From positions 1 to 64,000 of the forward strand of contig JAFGCY010000058.1 in the NCBI GenBank assembly GCA_016932385.1: 64,000 nucleotides of DNA. Direction: 5' to 3'. Source of the DNA: a bacterium. Lineage in GTDB: Bacteria; 4484-113; JAFGCY01. This document shows positions 1 through 10,705 of this stretch, piece after piece. The notes under the pieces are model-generated. The model was given only the letters and a program-made list of their open reading frames with translations, was not told where the DNA came from and did no database searches. The translations under genes and the position numbers were made by a program. Each line of letters begins with the position of its first letter. The stretch's first letter is position 1.

Positions 1-2281
1 CGATGGCAACGGCGACGGGCTGATCAATGTCAGCGACATCACGCCGATCGGCCAGCACTGGGGCGAACGCCTGGACGGCTATCGCGTTTACCGGAAAACC
101 CCCAGTGACGGTGATTACGTTTTGCTGGAGAATCCGGACGACCCGGGCCTGCCCTACACTGTGCCTCGATCGATGGGATTTCCCAGCGGGGCGGAGGCGG
201 CGGATCCCCGCCGGCCGGTTGTCTACAGCTTCACGGATACGGCACTTGCTGTTCCGAGTGGCGAATACACTTATTTCGTTGCACCCTACGACACCCAGTC
301 CGGCGAGGAAGGCACCGCTAGTGATGGGGTGGAAGCGGACCTGGATTTTGGAGGCTATGGCGAGAGTCCTCCGCTCGCGGTGCTGGAGGCTGATGTGGAA
401 TGGGGCGAACTGCCGCTGACGGTCAACTTCAGCGCGGAGCAGAGTCTGGATTTCGATGGTGAAATCGAGGCTTGCATATGGGACACGGACGAGAATCCCG
501 TCTTTCTTGAGGAAGATACTTTTCCCGACCTGACACGGCAGGTGGTTTACACCACGGCGGCGACGCATTGTCAATGGGTGATGATCATTGACGACGATGG
601 ATTCACGACTACCACTTGCGCCAAGGTCAGCGTCCGCGAGCCGGGCGGCAACCAGCCGCCGGTCGCTTCGGTGGTCGCCGAGCCGAACCAAGGCGAGGCT
701 CCGCTGGAAGTTACCTGGAATGCCACAGTCAGCGCCGACCACGACGGCACGATCGTGAAATACGAATGGGATACGGACAATGATCCAAGTACATTTGAAG
801 TCGATACCGGCGCTACGCCGACCTATCAGCGTACTTACCCGACGGGGGGGTTATACACCGAATATGTGCGTATTACCGATAACGGTGGCCTGACCGATAC
901 AGCTTCCAGTAATGTTTTAGTGCTTGGCGATGGTTTGAATCCGATGGCGCGATTTACTATGGATACTGAAGTAGGTGATGCTCCATTACTGGTCAATTTC
1001 GATGCCAGCGGCAGCTACGCTCCCAACGGCACGATCGTAAAATACGAATGGGATTACGACAGTGACTCGGTAGTCGACGATGTGTTTACCATACCGACCG
1101 CAACCCACACTTACATGACTCCGGGGTATTACACAGCTTCACTGACTGTGACCGACGATCAAGGGGCCATGGACGATACCCTTCATTACATTGAGGCTAA
1201 AGGCTGGAAGCCTGTCCTGGTCGACGCCGGCCCGTATCTCGGGGACAGCGTTTCGTTGGCGATCATCAACGGTACACCGGCCATCGCCTATTCGCTCGAT
1301 GACTGGGGTCACGATATGGAGTTGCGCTATATCCACTGTGAGGACACTTTCGGCGAAGCCTGGCCTGATACGCCGGTGATTGTCCATGACGGCGGGGCAA
1401 TCCACCATGTGGGCACTACTGTCTCGCTGGCCGAGGTAGTCGGTCGGCCCGCAATCGGCTACCACGACGCCACAGGCATTTATATGCTCTACCGCCGCGC
1501 CAGTGATGAAGCAGGCGCAGCCTGGCCTCCGGCCTCCTATCTGGTTGACACCGATGCTGGTGACTTCTGTTCGCTGGCGATGATCGACGGCTGTCCCGCG
1601 CTGAGTTACTTGCATGTCGGCCAGGACGAGTTGCGCTTTGCCCGGGCGCTGGATGCCAATGGAGATGCCTGGGATACGCCGGTCACGGTAAATGCCGCCA
1701 GCGGGTCGGGTCGATTCACGCAACTGCTCGCCGGCGGTTCAATGTTTTCCAATGCGCCGCTGATCGCCCATTACAACAGCTTGAATGCGCAACTGCTATT
1801 CGAACGGGCGCTTGATGTTGCCGGTGCCAGCTGGGCCGCGCCGGTCGCTATATCTGGTGCGGGCGAATGCACCGACTCCGTCGCCCTGGCCTTGATCAAC
1901 GGACTGCCGGCATTGGCCTACTACGGTACCGGCCCGTTCGCCACGCCAGGGCTGAATTACGTGCGGGCCCTGGACGGCACGCCGGCGTGGGGGCCGACCC
2001 ACCAGGTGGTTGTCGGCGCCAACAATGGCCTGCGGCCGTGCTTGACTCAGGCTGAATCCGGTCCGGCGGTTGCCTACAAGATGCGTAACCTGACCTTGCA
2101 GGACCAGCTGGCATACCAGACGTCCGCTGAAAATAGCGGAAGCACCTGGCATACCTGCGAGTACGTCGATACAACTCGCAATGTCGGTTTTTCGTTGAGC
2201 CTGGTTGCGTTCTATAGCATAGCCTTCATCGCTTATACGGACAGCGATTCCGGCCAATTGTGGTGTGCCACGCTGTACTAG
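1..2281 (+). CDS. Secreted protein with dockerin-like repeat, FN3-like region, PKD domains and a C-terminal repeat region (5' truncated by window edge)
   Basis: Frame 2 is open from base 2 (DGNGDGLINVSDITPIGQHW...), so the 122..2281 ORF is an internal start. PKD-like motifs (DGTIVKYEWDTDND) and repeated 'SLAxINGxPAIAYxD' units; paralogous to the next two genes. Confidence 0.85.
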   Translation, partial: DGNGDGLINVSDITPIGQHWGERLDGYRVYRKTPSDGDYVLLENPDDPGLPYTVPRSMGFPSGAEAADPRRPVVYSFTDTALAVPSGEYTYFVAPYDTQSGEEGTASDGVEADLDFGGYGESPPLAVLEADVEWGELPLTVNFSAEQSLDFDGEIEACIWDTDENPVFLEEDTFPDLTRQVVYTTAATHCQWVMIIDDDGFTTTTCAKVSVREPGGNQPPVASVVAEPNQGEAPLEVTWNATVSADHDGTIVKYEWDTDNDPSTFEVDTGATPTYQRTYPTGGLYTEYVRITDNGGLTDTASSNVLVLGDGLNPMARFTMDTEVGDAPLLVNFDASGSYAPNGTIVKYEWDYDSDSVVDDVFTIPTATHTYMTPGYYTASLTVTDDQGAMDDTLHYIEAKGWKPVLVDAGPYLGDSVSLAIINGTPAIAYSLDDWGHDMELRYIHCEDTFGEAWPDTPVIVHDGGAIHHVGTTVSLAEVVGRPAIGYHDATGIYMLYRRASDEAGAAWPPASYLVDTDAGDFCSLAMIDGCPALSYLHVGQDELRFARALDANGDAWDTPVTVNAASGSGRFTQLLAGGSMFSNAPLIAHYNSLNAQLLFERALDVAGASWAAPVAISGAGECTDSVALALINGLPALAYYGTGPFATPGLNYVRALDGTPAWGPTHQVVVGANNGLRPCLTQAESGPAVAYKMRNLTLQDQLAYQTSAENSGSTWHTCEYVDTTRNVGFSLSLVAFYSIAFIAYTDSDSGQLWCATLY

Positions 2282-2372
2282 CGCGCGGGAGCCTGGCTGA
2301 ATTGCACCCAGTCCGGACAGCCAAGCAGAGCAGCGGCACTGGGGTTGTTACGAGGATGACATGGAGCTGGCC

Positions 2373-5201
2373 ATGAGAAGATTGTTGGTCTTAGGCTTGT
2401 TGATACTGCTGGCAATGGTCTGCTTGGCTGCGCCCGGTTGCGGTTCGCGGCAATCGGGCGGCGCCGGCATTCCGGTTATGCCCAGCGGAACCGAAGCACC
2501 CTCGCCGGCGGAACTGGAAGCACTGCTCGCCGCCGAACTGGCGCGCCTGGGGGTCGATCCGGCCAAGGCGGCTGCCGCGGCGCCGCAGGGCGAAACCAAC
2601 CGCGTCTTCAACCTCGAGGCGGCCGTGGTCGATCCTGACGGGCATGGAGGGGGTTTTCCCAGCGAGATCATCCTGGCCTGGACGGAGCGGTGCGTCGGCG
2701 ACTACAACCAGGACGGGCTGGTCGGCGTCAGCGACCTGACCCCGCTTGGCCAGCAGTACCTGGAAACCGTGGACTACGGCCCGGCGGATTACCGCTTCGG
2801 GATTCCGTATTGGCCGCTGGGCTTCCCGACAGATGACGGCGGCGCCGGTGTGGGTAATCCCCCCCTAGACGGCAGTCCCGCCGACCGCTGGCGCCTGGCG
2901 CGCGTCGATGGCAACGGCGACGGCCTGATCAATGTCAGCGACATCACGCCGATCGGCCAGCACTGGAAAGAGCGCCTGGACGGCTACCGGGTTTACCGGA
3001 AATGCGCCGGCGAACAGGGCTATATGCTCGTGAAGAATCAGGACGATCCGGCCCTGCCGTACACCGTACCGCGCCAGCTCGGTTTTCCCGCTGGTGCCAC
3101 CGAGCCAGACCCGCGCCGCCCGGTGCATTACGTCTTCCACGATTACTATGGCGAGCAACCACTCGGCATGTGGGAATACTTCGTGGTTCCCTATGACGCG
3201 GAGTCTGATCAGGAAGGTGTTCGCTCCACGCCGGCCTTGGTCTACGTGTTAAACGGTGGCGGCGGTACCCTGCCGCCCATCGCGAGCCTGACCGTCGACG
3301 TCGACCATGGCGTCCTGCCGCTGACCGTGACTTTCGATGCTTCCAACAGCTGGGATGCCGACGGCAATATCCTCAAATACGAATGGGACACGGACAACGA
3401 TCCTGCGACCTTCGAATGGGATTCGCAGACGGATCCCAGCTTGCCCGGCATCACTTACCACACCTCCGGCGTCCATGATCAATGGGTGCGCGTGACCGAT
3501 AACGACGGGCTGACCGCGACCGCCTGCGCAAAGGTGGCGGTGGCGGACACCGGCGGCAACCTGCCGCCCCTGGCCAAGGTCGCGGGCACACCGGCACGGA
3601 GTGAAGTACCGCGGCAGGTTACCTGGGACGCCAGCGCCAGTCTGGACTACGACGGTTCCATCGTCAAATACGAATGGGATCTGGATGACAATCCCATTGA
3701 TTTCGAGCAAGATACCGGTACCACGCCTACGCTGGTGATCACCTATGACCAACCGTACCAGCATTTCCAGTACGTGCGCGTGACCGATAACACGGGGGCG
3801 AGCGATATTGCCTTTGGCTCCGTGATTACCAGCGCTGGTCTGAACCTTGCCCCCTTCGGCGTCATCACCGCCGGCGTGACCGAAGGAGAAGCGCCGTTCA
3901 CGGTAGAATTCGATGCCGGCCAAAGCTATGACCTTGATGGTACGATCCAGCAGTACGAGTGGGACTTCGACAGTGACAATATCACCGATTTATCATCCCA
4001 ATCACCGATCGCTCAGTTCGTTTATATAACTCCGGGTATCTTCACCGCGACACTAACAGTGATAGACGACCAAGGCGCTCGGGGTCAAGCTTATCAGAAT
4101 GCCTGGGTGCATGGCTGGCGAACCATCCGGGTCGACGCCGGCCCGTATATCGGCCTCGATGTTTCGCTGGCCTTGATCGCCGGCCGGCCGGCCATCGCCT
4201 ATTCGCTCAACGATTTCGGCAACGATATGGAGTTGCGCTATATCCGTGCGGCCGAAGGTTGTGGCGATTACTGGCCGGCGAGTCCGGTCGTCGTCTACGA
4301 TGGAGGCAACCAGTACCTGGTCGGTACCTCGCTATCCCTGGCCGAAGTCAACGGCCGGCCCGCGATCGCCTATCACGATGCATCCGCCGGCATGTTGCTC
4401 TACCGCCGCGCCGGTGATGCGGAAGGCGCCTCCTGGCCGGCGCAGTTGAACGTGCTGGACGGCGGCGGCGCGGCGATGGCCGGCGATGGCTGCTCGCTGG
4501 CTGTGATCGGCGGCCTCCCGGCGGTCAGTTACCGCCATATGACACTGGACTACCTGCGGTATATCCGCGCGCTGGACCTGGACGGGACGGTTTGGGGAGC
4601 CCCGGTGGCCGTGAATGCGAATGCCGGCTCAGGGGCATACAGCTTGTTATTGGAAGGCACGACTTCGAAAACCGTGCCGATGATCGCGCATTACAACCAT
4701 GCGATTTCGCAGCTGCTGTTCGAGTGCTCGGACGATGCGATTGGCGTGACGTGGGGGGCCACGGTCGGCATCAGCAATTCCGGCAGTTGCTACGATTCGG
4801 TTGCGTTCGCCCTGGTCGACGGACTGCCGACGCTGGCGTATTTCGGCCTGAGCCAGTTTGGCGCCACCGGTTTGAATTACATCCGCGGCACGGACGGCGT
4901 GTTTTCGGGCGGCACGGCGCGGCAGCTGGTCAGCGGCAATGAAAACGGTATGCGCCCGTGCCTGGCTGAGGTGTATTATAAGCCCGCGGTGGCATACAAG
5001 TACCGCCCGCTTGGCCACCCGGACCGCCTGATGTACATCGAAGCCACCGATAAGGTCGGTGATACTTGGGGCGCGGTCGAGACTGTTGATATAGCCAACA
5101 GCATCGGTCCCTATTTGAGCATGATCGAGGTGAATGACCAGCCGGCAATCGCATATACGAACGATACGCCCGGCGAACTGTGGTATGCCATCCGGCATTA
5201 G
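2373..5201 (+). CDS. Lipoprotein with two dockerin-like Ca-binding repeats, FN3-like region, three PKD domains and C-terminal repeat region
   Basis: Lipobox near LAAPGC; GDYNQDGLVGVSDLTPLGQ and DGNGDGLINVSDITPIGQ; PKD motifs. ORF opens at 2361; MRRLL start at 2373 preferred. Confidence 0.85.
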   Translation: MRRLLVLGLLILLAMVCLAAPGCGSRQSGGAGIPVMPSGTEAPSPAELEALLAAELARLGVDPAKAAAAAPQGETNRVFNLEAAVVDPDGHGGGFPSEIILAWTERCVGDYNQDGLVGVSDLTPLGQQYLETVDYGPADYRFGIPYWPLGFPTDDGGAGVGNPPLDGSPADRWRLARVDGNGDGLINVSDITPIGQHWKERLDGYRVYRKCAGEQGYMLVKNQDDPALPYTVPRQLGFPAGATEPDPRRPVHYVFHDYYGEQPLGMWEYFVVPYDAESDQEGVRSTPALVYVLNGGGGTLPPIASLTVDVDHGVLPLTVTFDASNSWDADGNILKYEWDTDNDPATFEWDSQTDPSLPGITYHTSGVHDQWVRVTDNDGLTATACAKVAVADTGGNLPPLAKVAGTPARSEVPRQVTWDASASLDYDGSIVKYEWDLDDNPIDFEQDTGTTPTLVITYDQPYQHFQYVRVTDNTGASDIAFGSVITSAGLNLAPFGVITAGVTEGEAPFTVEFDAGQSYDLDGTIQQYEWDFDSDNITDLSSQSPIAQFVYITPGIFTATLTVIDDQGARGQAYQNAWVHGWRTIRVDAGPYIGLDVSLALIAGRPAIAYSLNDFGNDMELRYIRAAEGCGDYWPASPVVVYDGGNQYLVGTSLSLAEVNGRPAIAYHDASAGMLLYRRAGDAEGASWPAQLNVLDGGGAAMAGDGCSLAVIGGLPAVSYRHMTLDYLRYIRALDLDGTVWGAPVAVNANAGSGAYSLLLEGTTSKTVPMIAHYNHAISQLLFECSDDAIGVTWGATVGISNSGSCYDSVAFALVDGLPTLAYFGLSQFGATGLNYIRGTDGVFSGGTARQLVSGNENGMRPCLAEVYYKPAVAYKYRPLGHPDRLMYIEATDKVGDTWGAVETVDIANSIGPYLSMIEVNDQPAIAYTNDTPGELWYAIRH

Positions 5202-5463
5202 CCGGCTTCATCTCAGTTTGCCGGTCTGCCGCGGTCAAGAAGCGCGGACTTGTTCGCGGCGAACATCCCTCGTTGGGTTCGCAATCTGGGCCGCTGGCGG
5301 CGTTTTCCTTAAACAACGGTTAAAATCAAGGCAGGTGATGTTAAGTGTTACCAGCTCTGAACTAGTTCACTGGATCCTGAAAGCGCTATACACCTAACGG
5401 CTCGCGTTGTCATCCGCCGGTATTCACCTGCACAGATTAAACCAACACTGTGGGGAGAGGGAT

Positions 5464-8292
5464 ATGCGTCGTCTGATGGCTGTATTCTGCTTTATCATCG
5501 TTTTCGGCACGCTGCTGTACGGCTGCAACGGCAGCGGATCCCTGAGCCGGACGGTGGATCCGTTGGCCCGGGAAACTGCGCCGAGTCTGGATCAGCTGGA
5601 AGCCGTGCTGTCCAGCGAGTTGGACCGTCTCGGCATCGACCCAGTCCGGCACCCCCAGGCAGCGCCTCAAGGCGCGGGCAATCGCTCGTTCGACCTGTCG
5701 CTCAACGTCAATGATCCAGACGGCACCGGGCCGAATCCACCGGTATCCATCGAATTGGCCTGGACCGCACGAACCATCGGCGACTACAACCAGGACGGGT
5801 TGGTGGGAGTCAGTGACCTGACGCCGCTCGGGCAGCACTTCCTGGAAGAAGCGGCGTATCATCCCGCCGCGCCGTACGCCATCACGCACTGGCCGCTGGG
5901 CTCGCCCACCGACGACGGCGGAGTGGGGTTGGGCAACCTGCCACCGGAGAACTGCGGAGCCCGGTCTTGGCGTCGGGCGCAGATCGACGGCAACAGCGAT
6001 GGGCTGATCAACGTCAGCGACATCACGCCGATCGGCCAGCACTGGAATGAACACTTGGACGGCTATCGCGTTTACCGGCAGCTGCCGGGCGAGTCCGAGT
6101 TCAGCTGGCTGCCCAATCCGGCCGACGCCGGACTGCCCTATACCGTCCGGTACAGCTCGGCTTTTCCCGCCGGCAGCGCGGCGCCCGATCCCCATCGCCC
6201 GTTGTGCTTCACATTCACTGACGAGCAGCTAAGCGCGACGCAGGGCTTGTACACCTATTATGTGGCGCCCTACGATGCCGAGACGAACGCGGAAGGCCCG
6301 TCATCGCCAGTTCGGGAGGCGGACCTGAGCGCCGGCGGCGGAGGTATGACCGCGCCTTTGGCCGTACTCGCGGTCGACCAGGATCACGGCGAACGGCCGC
6401 TGGCGGTGCTGTTCGACGCGACGCCGAGCTGGGATCCGGATGGGAACGTCGTGCGCTATGAATGGGACACGGACAATGATCCCGCCACTTGGGAATACGA
6501 CTCGACGCCGGATACGACCATGGCGATGACCTACAACACGACCGGCACGCACGATCAGTGGTTGCGCGTCACCGATGACGACGGGCACACGGCGACGACG
6601 CACCTCAAGGTCGCGGTCAGCGATCCCGGCGGCAACCTGCCCCCGTTCGCGGCGCTGAGCGGCGATCCAGCGGAAGGTTTGCTGCCGCTGAATGTCACCT
6701 GGGACGCCGGTGCCAGCACGGATCTGGACGGCACGATCGCAAAGTACGAGTGGGATATGGACGGCGATCCGACGACCTGGGAGTACGATTCCGGAGCGAC
6801 GCCTTCGTACCAGATGACGTACAACACCGGTGGCGAACATCAGCAGTACGTGCGCATCACCGACGACGGCGGACTGACGGACACGGCATTTGCCTCGGTG
6901 TTCGTCGGCGGTTCGGGCGGCAACCAAGCACCGACGGCAGTTTTAGCGTGCAGCACCACACAAGGCGACGCGCCGTTGGTGGTGAGTTTCGATGCCAGCG
7001 GCAGTTCCGATCCCGATGGCAATATCCAACAGTATGAATGGGATTACGACGGCGACAGCGTGATCGACGGCACTACTGCTGTGGCCTTTTCGTCATACAC
7101 TTACAGCGCGCCGGGCGATTATCTGGCTACGGTCACGGTCACCGACGATGGGGGGGCGGCGGACAGCGCGTCGGAAGGTATCACGGCTCATGGCTGGGTG
7201 AATGTACTAGCTGACAACAGCTATCCGCTGTACCGGGAATCGTGTTCTGCTGCGGTAGTTAACGGGCGTCCTGCTGTTGCTTACTTAGTTTACAACGGTA
7301 TGACCGGGTACACCACGGTATCGTACAAGCGCGCGGATGACGTACACGGAACCAGTTGGCCGAGCTCCGGTACTTACGTTTACGACGGCGGCGCGGGTAT
7401 GCACATTGGGCATTCAATCTCAATGGCAGTTGTCGACGGCAATCCGGCGCTCGGATTCGACGACTCGCAGACCAGCGCTTTGTTCTTTATCCGCGCCACG
7501 GACCAGGATGGCAGCAACTGGCCGGCCATGCCACTGTCAGTGGATGCCACGGGCAACGTAAGCGAGGGCCACTGCTCGCTGGCGGTTGTGGATGGCCATC
7601 CCGCTCTGAGCTATTGCTATCTGTCTTTCGGCGACCTGTTCTACGTCCGGGCCCAGGATTCGGTTGGCAGCACCTGGTTTGCGCCGTCATCTGTTCATGA
7701 TGGCACGGATCTCGGTTGGTATACGACCTTGCTGGAATTTGCGACAACCTCCGCATTCCCGCTGATAGCGCATTACGACAACTTCACTAGCCAGGTGTTG
7801 TTTGAGCGCGCGACGGATGCTACCGGCACCAGTTGGCAAACCCCGGCGGCACTGTGTGGGATCGGCGACGGCGGTAATTCAGTCTCGATGGCGATTATCA
7901 ACGCGCTTCCCGCCGTCGCATTCTTCGGTCTTGACCAATCCAGCGTGCCGGGTCTGAACTACCTGCGCTGCACGGACAGCACCAATTTCAACTGGGGTAC
8001 GACGCAGCAATTGGTGACTGGGGGCGATAACGGCCTGAAACCTTGTTTGGCTTCGATCGGCGGCAAGCCAGCAGTGGCGTATAAGCGCACAGTCGCGCCA
8101 AATCACGATGCGCTGATGTACATCGCTGCTACTGATGCAAATGGGAGCGCTTGGGGAGCGATCGAGACGGTAGACGCAACGAACAACGTTTGTAACTACC
8201 TGAGTCTGATAGAAGTGGACGGGCGTCCCGGCATCGCTTACCGGCTAAGCAACACGGGACCCCAAGAAATCTGGTACGCATTCCGGTACTAG
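5464..8292 (+). CDS. Lipoprotein with two dockerin-like repeats, FN3-like region, PKD domains and C-terminal repeat region (paralog 3)
   Basis: ATG at 5464 preceded by GGGGAGAGGG; lipobox TLLYGC; same architecture as 2373..5201. Confidence 0.87.
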   Translation: MRRLMAVFCFIIVFGTLLYGCNGSGSLSRTVDPLARETAPSLDQLEAVLSSELDRLGIDPVRHPQAAPQGAGNRSFDLSLNVNDPDGTGPNPPVSIELAWTARTIGDYNQDGLVGVSDLTPLGQHFLEEAAYHPAAPYAITHWPLGSPTDDGGVGLGNLPPENCGARSWRRAQIDGNSDGLINVSDITPIGQHWNEHLDGYRVYRQLPGESEFSWLPNPADAGLPYTVRYSSAFPAGSAAPDPHRPLCFTFTDEQLSATQGLYTYYVAPYDAETNAEGPSSPVREADLSAGGGGMTAPLAVLAVDQDHGERPLAVLFDATPSWDPDGNVVRYEWDTDNDPATWEYDSTPDTTMAMTYNTTGTHDQWLRVTDDDGHTATTHLKVAVSDPGGNLPPFAALSGDPAEGLLPLNVTWDAGASTDLDGTIAKYEWDMDGDPTTWEYDSGATPSYQMTYNTGGEHQQYVRITDDGGLTDTAFASVFVGGSGGNQAPTAVLACSTTQGDAPLVVSFDASGSSDPDGNIQQYEWDYDGDSVIDGTTAVAFSSYTYSAPGDYLATVTVTDDGGAADSASEGITAHGWVNVLADNSYPLYRESCSAAVVNGRPAVAYLVYNGMTGYTTVSYKRADDVHGTSWPSSGTYVYDGGAGMHIGHSISMAVVDGNPALGFDDSQTSALFFIRATDQDGSNWPAMPLSVDATGNVSEGHCSLAVVDGHPALSYCYLSFGDLFYVRAQDSVGSTWFAPSSVHDGTDLGWYTTLLEFATTSAFPLIAHYDNFTSQVLFERATDATGTSWQTPAALCGIGDGGNSVSMAIINALPAVAFFGLDQSSVPGLNYLRCTDSTNFNWGTTQQLVTGGDNGLKPCLASIGGKPAVAYKRTVAPNHDALMYIAATDANGSAWGAIETVDATNNVCNYLSLIEVDGRPGIAYRLSNTGPQEIWYAFRY

Positions 8293-8328
8293 CCAGGGAC
8301 GCGGTTAAAAAAGGATGGCGACCTAGCT

Positions 8329-8958
8329 CTACCGCCGCGATTTGCGCTTGAGTACGCCGGTCTTAGCCGGGCTGACGGCGGGATGGTCCGTCCAGACGCA
8401 GCGCCAGGGATGCGGGTCGGGGAAGCTGAAGCCGATCCGCGTCGTCCAGGTCAGTTCCACGGGGCGCCAGTCCGCCGGCCGGTAGAGCCAGGCCGCGCCG
8501 CGCCGGTCGAGCAGATTAAGCGCGTTGTGCCGGCGGTCCAGCTCCAGCCCCCGGCACAGCAAGCCCGGTCCGTTCAGACGTAAAGGCTCGGTGTCGTCGA
8601 GTGGCCGATCGTCCGGCGGCAGGGGCTCGGCGGCGCGCAGCAGCACCGCGGCGGCGGTGCCGGCCGCCTCGCAGACCACGTTCGCGCAGTGCCACATGCC
8701 GTAGGTGAAGTAGACGTAGAGCCGCCCCGGGGGACCGAACATCACCTCGTTGCGCGGCGTCCGTCCCCGGTAGGCGTGGCAGCCCGGCTCGCGCTGGTGG
8801 TACGCCTCGGCCTCGACGATCCGGGCGCGGATGATGCGACCGCCGTCCAGGCGCCGCGCCAGCACGCAGCCGATCAGTCCGGCCGCGGCCTCGACCACGT
8901 CGCCGGCCAGGAGTTCGGCCAGTGGGCGGTCGGCGGTCTGGTGGGGCTGCATTGCCAT
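8329..8958 (-). CDS. DNA-3-methyladenine glycosylase (AAG/MPG family)
   Basis: Motifs ARIVEAEAYHQREPGCHAYRGRTPRNEVMFGPPGRLYVYFTYGMWHCANVV. ORF could extend to 9021. Confidence 0.9.
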   Translation of the reverse strand: MAMQPHQTADRPLAELLAGDVVEAAAGLIGCVLARRLDGGRIIRARIVEAEAYHQREPGCHAYRGRTPRNEVMFGPPGRLYVYFTYGMWHCANVVCEAAGTAAAVLLRAAEPLPPDDRPLDDTEPLRLNGPGLLCRGLELDRRHNALNLLDRRGAAWLYRPADWRPVELTWTTRIGFSFPDPHPWRCVWTDHPAVSPAKTGVLKRKSRR

Positions 8959-8997
8959 AGTGTTTCCCGAGCGCACAGCGATCGGTAAAATCATACT

Positions 8998-10230
8998 ATG
9001 TACGAACCGCGACAACTGCATTCCGTCCTGGGCGCAATCGGCGCCGCCCTCGTCCTGCTGATCCTGGCCGGCTGCCCCCAGCCGAATCCGAAATCAACGC
9101 CCCAGGCCGCTGCCGGTGGGGCGGGCGCTTCGTCAGCGACAACACAGTCAACGGCCAATTCAGCCCAGGCGATCTCGCTGTTCGCCGGAACGGAGCTGGA
9201 GCACCATCCACCATTCGCGCTGGACATGGACCGGGCCTGTTCGCATTTCTACACGGTGGAGGCGGGGACGAACACCTCCGGCAGCAAGGTGGTACGTTAT
9301 GAGCTGGCCGAAGACGGACTGGGGGCGACGCGGGTAGTACTGGACTCCACCGCCCTGTATCGGGCTTGGGTGCGCGCGCATCCGAGCCAGGACGAGTGCC
9401 TGCTGATTTCCCACGAGCAACTGGCAGGCGAGCCGGTCTGCGATGTGCTGTGGCGCTGCGTCAATAACCAGTTGGGATGCTTGGACTACCGGAAGGTGGA
9501 GGGCTTTCCGCGCCAGCTGTCGGCCAATGCCTGCTATAACCTCGAGCCGGCCTTTTCCTGGGACGGGCGGTACGTGATTGTGCCGCTGTGGGAGCGCGGT
9601 TTCTGCATCCTGGAACTCGCCACCGGCACGGGCCGGTTTATCGAATACCCGGACGGCACCGCCGGCTTCACCGGGTTGGCGCTGGACGGCCGGCCGCCGG
9701 CCGAGGACCGCGATCTGCTGTACCTGTCGCTGTGGCGGATCGGCGGCGTCGATCCCGAATGGTGCAATGTCAGCGTGATCGACCTGCCCAGCGGTGAATA
9801 CCTGCGCAAACTGGACCTGGATTGGGTCGTCTACGACATCGCCGGCAACGACATCATCAACGAGCCCTGGCTGGTTCACGGTTCGCGCCTGCCCAACAAG
9901 AACACGGAGCACAAGCGCGTCCTGCGCCTGGCGCTGATCGATCCGGCTACCGAAATGCAGAAGCTGCTGAATTTCTATGGCTTGCCGTATTGGCCGATGG
10001 GCCTGGAGCCGCACGGGCAGTACGCCGTCTTTCTCGATCAACTCCGCGGCGCGATCGCGCGCCTCAATCCGGCGACGGAGGTGGTCGAGTTCGATCCGCG
10101 CTATTACAATCCCGAGACGCAGGTGATTGTGGCCGAGGGCGGCGAGCGCGTTTATTGCTGGTATAAGGCCGAGTTGGTCCGCGCGCGGTTCACCGAGCAG
10201 ACCGACTACGCGGAGGACGGCGATGCCTGA
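8998..10230 (+). CDS. Lipoprotein of unknown function, TolB/propeller-like
   Basis: Signal peptide and lipobox LILAGC; repeated beta-rich segments. Confidence 0.65.
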   Translation: MYEPRQLHSVLGAIGAALVLLILAGCPQPNPKSTPQAAAGGAGASSATTQSTANSAQAISLFAGTELEHHPPFALDMDRACSHFYTVEAGTNTSGSKVVRYELAEDGLGATRVVLDSTALYRAWVRAHPSQDECLLISHEQLAGEPVCDVLWRCVNNQLGCLDYRKVEGFPRQLSANACYNLEPAFSWDGRYVIVPLWERGFCILELATGTGRFIEYPDGTAGFTGLALDGRPPAEDRDLLYLSLWRIGGVDPEWCNVSVIDLPSGEYLRKLDLDWVVYDIAGNDIINEPWLVHGSRLPNKNTEHKRVLRLALIDPATEMQKLLNFYGLPYWPMGLEPHGQYAVFLDQLRGAIARLNPATEVVEFDPRYYNPETQVIVAEGGERVYCWYKAELVRARFTEQTDYAEDGDA

Positions 10231-10705
10231 GCTGGCCTGGAGTTGGATCGACCTGGCCCAATTGGTGCTGGCTGTGGTGCTGGGCTGCCTGATCGGTTAC
10301 CTGCGCGAACTGGCCCACAAGCCGGCGGGCATCACGACCATCACGCTCGTGACCTTGACGGCGACCCTGATTATGCAGCTGTCCTACAAGCTGCCGAGCA
10401 GCGGCGGGATCGTCGGTGATCCGGCGAGGCTGGCGGCGGCGGTGATCACGGGCATCGGCTTTCTGGGCGCCGGCGTGATCCTGCGCCACGGCACACACGT
10501 CCAGGGCATCACGACGGCGGCGACGATCTGGCTGATGGCGGGGGTGGGCCTGGCGATCGGGGCCGGCTACTATATCCCTGCCATGGTCGTGGTTTTGCTC
10601 GCCTGGATCGGCTTTCTGGTTGACCCCTACACGCAGCGATTTATCGAACAGCGCCGAAAGAAACTGACAGAAGAACGCACAAAAGATTCGCAAAGGCGAG
10701 GCTAA
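10223..10705 (+). CDS. MgtC/SapB family membrane protein
   Basis: LGCLIGYLRELAHKPAGITTITLVTL...GIGFLGAGVILRHGTHVQGITTAATIWLMAGVGLAIGAGYY; ATG overlaps the upstream stop (ATGCCTGA). Confidence 0.88.
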   Translation: MPELAWSWIDLAQLVLAVVLGCLIGYLRELAHKPAGITTITLVTLTATLIMQLSYKLPSSGGIVGDPARLAAAVITGIGFLGAGVILRHGTHVQGITTAATIWLMAGVGLAIGAGYYIPAMVVVLLAWIGFLVDPYTQRFIEQRRKKLTEERTKDSQRRG

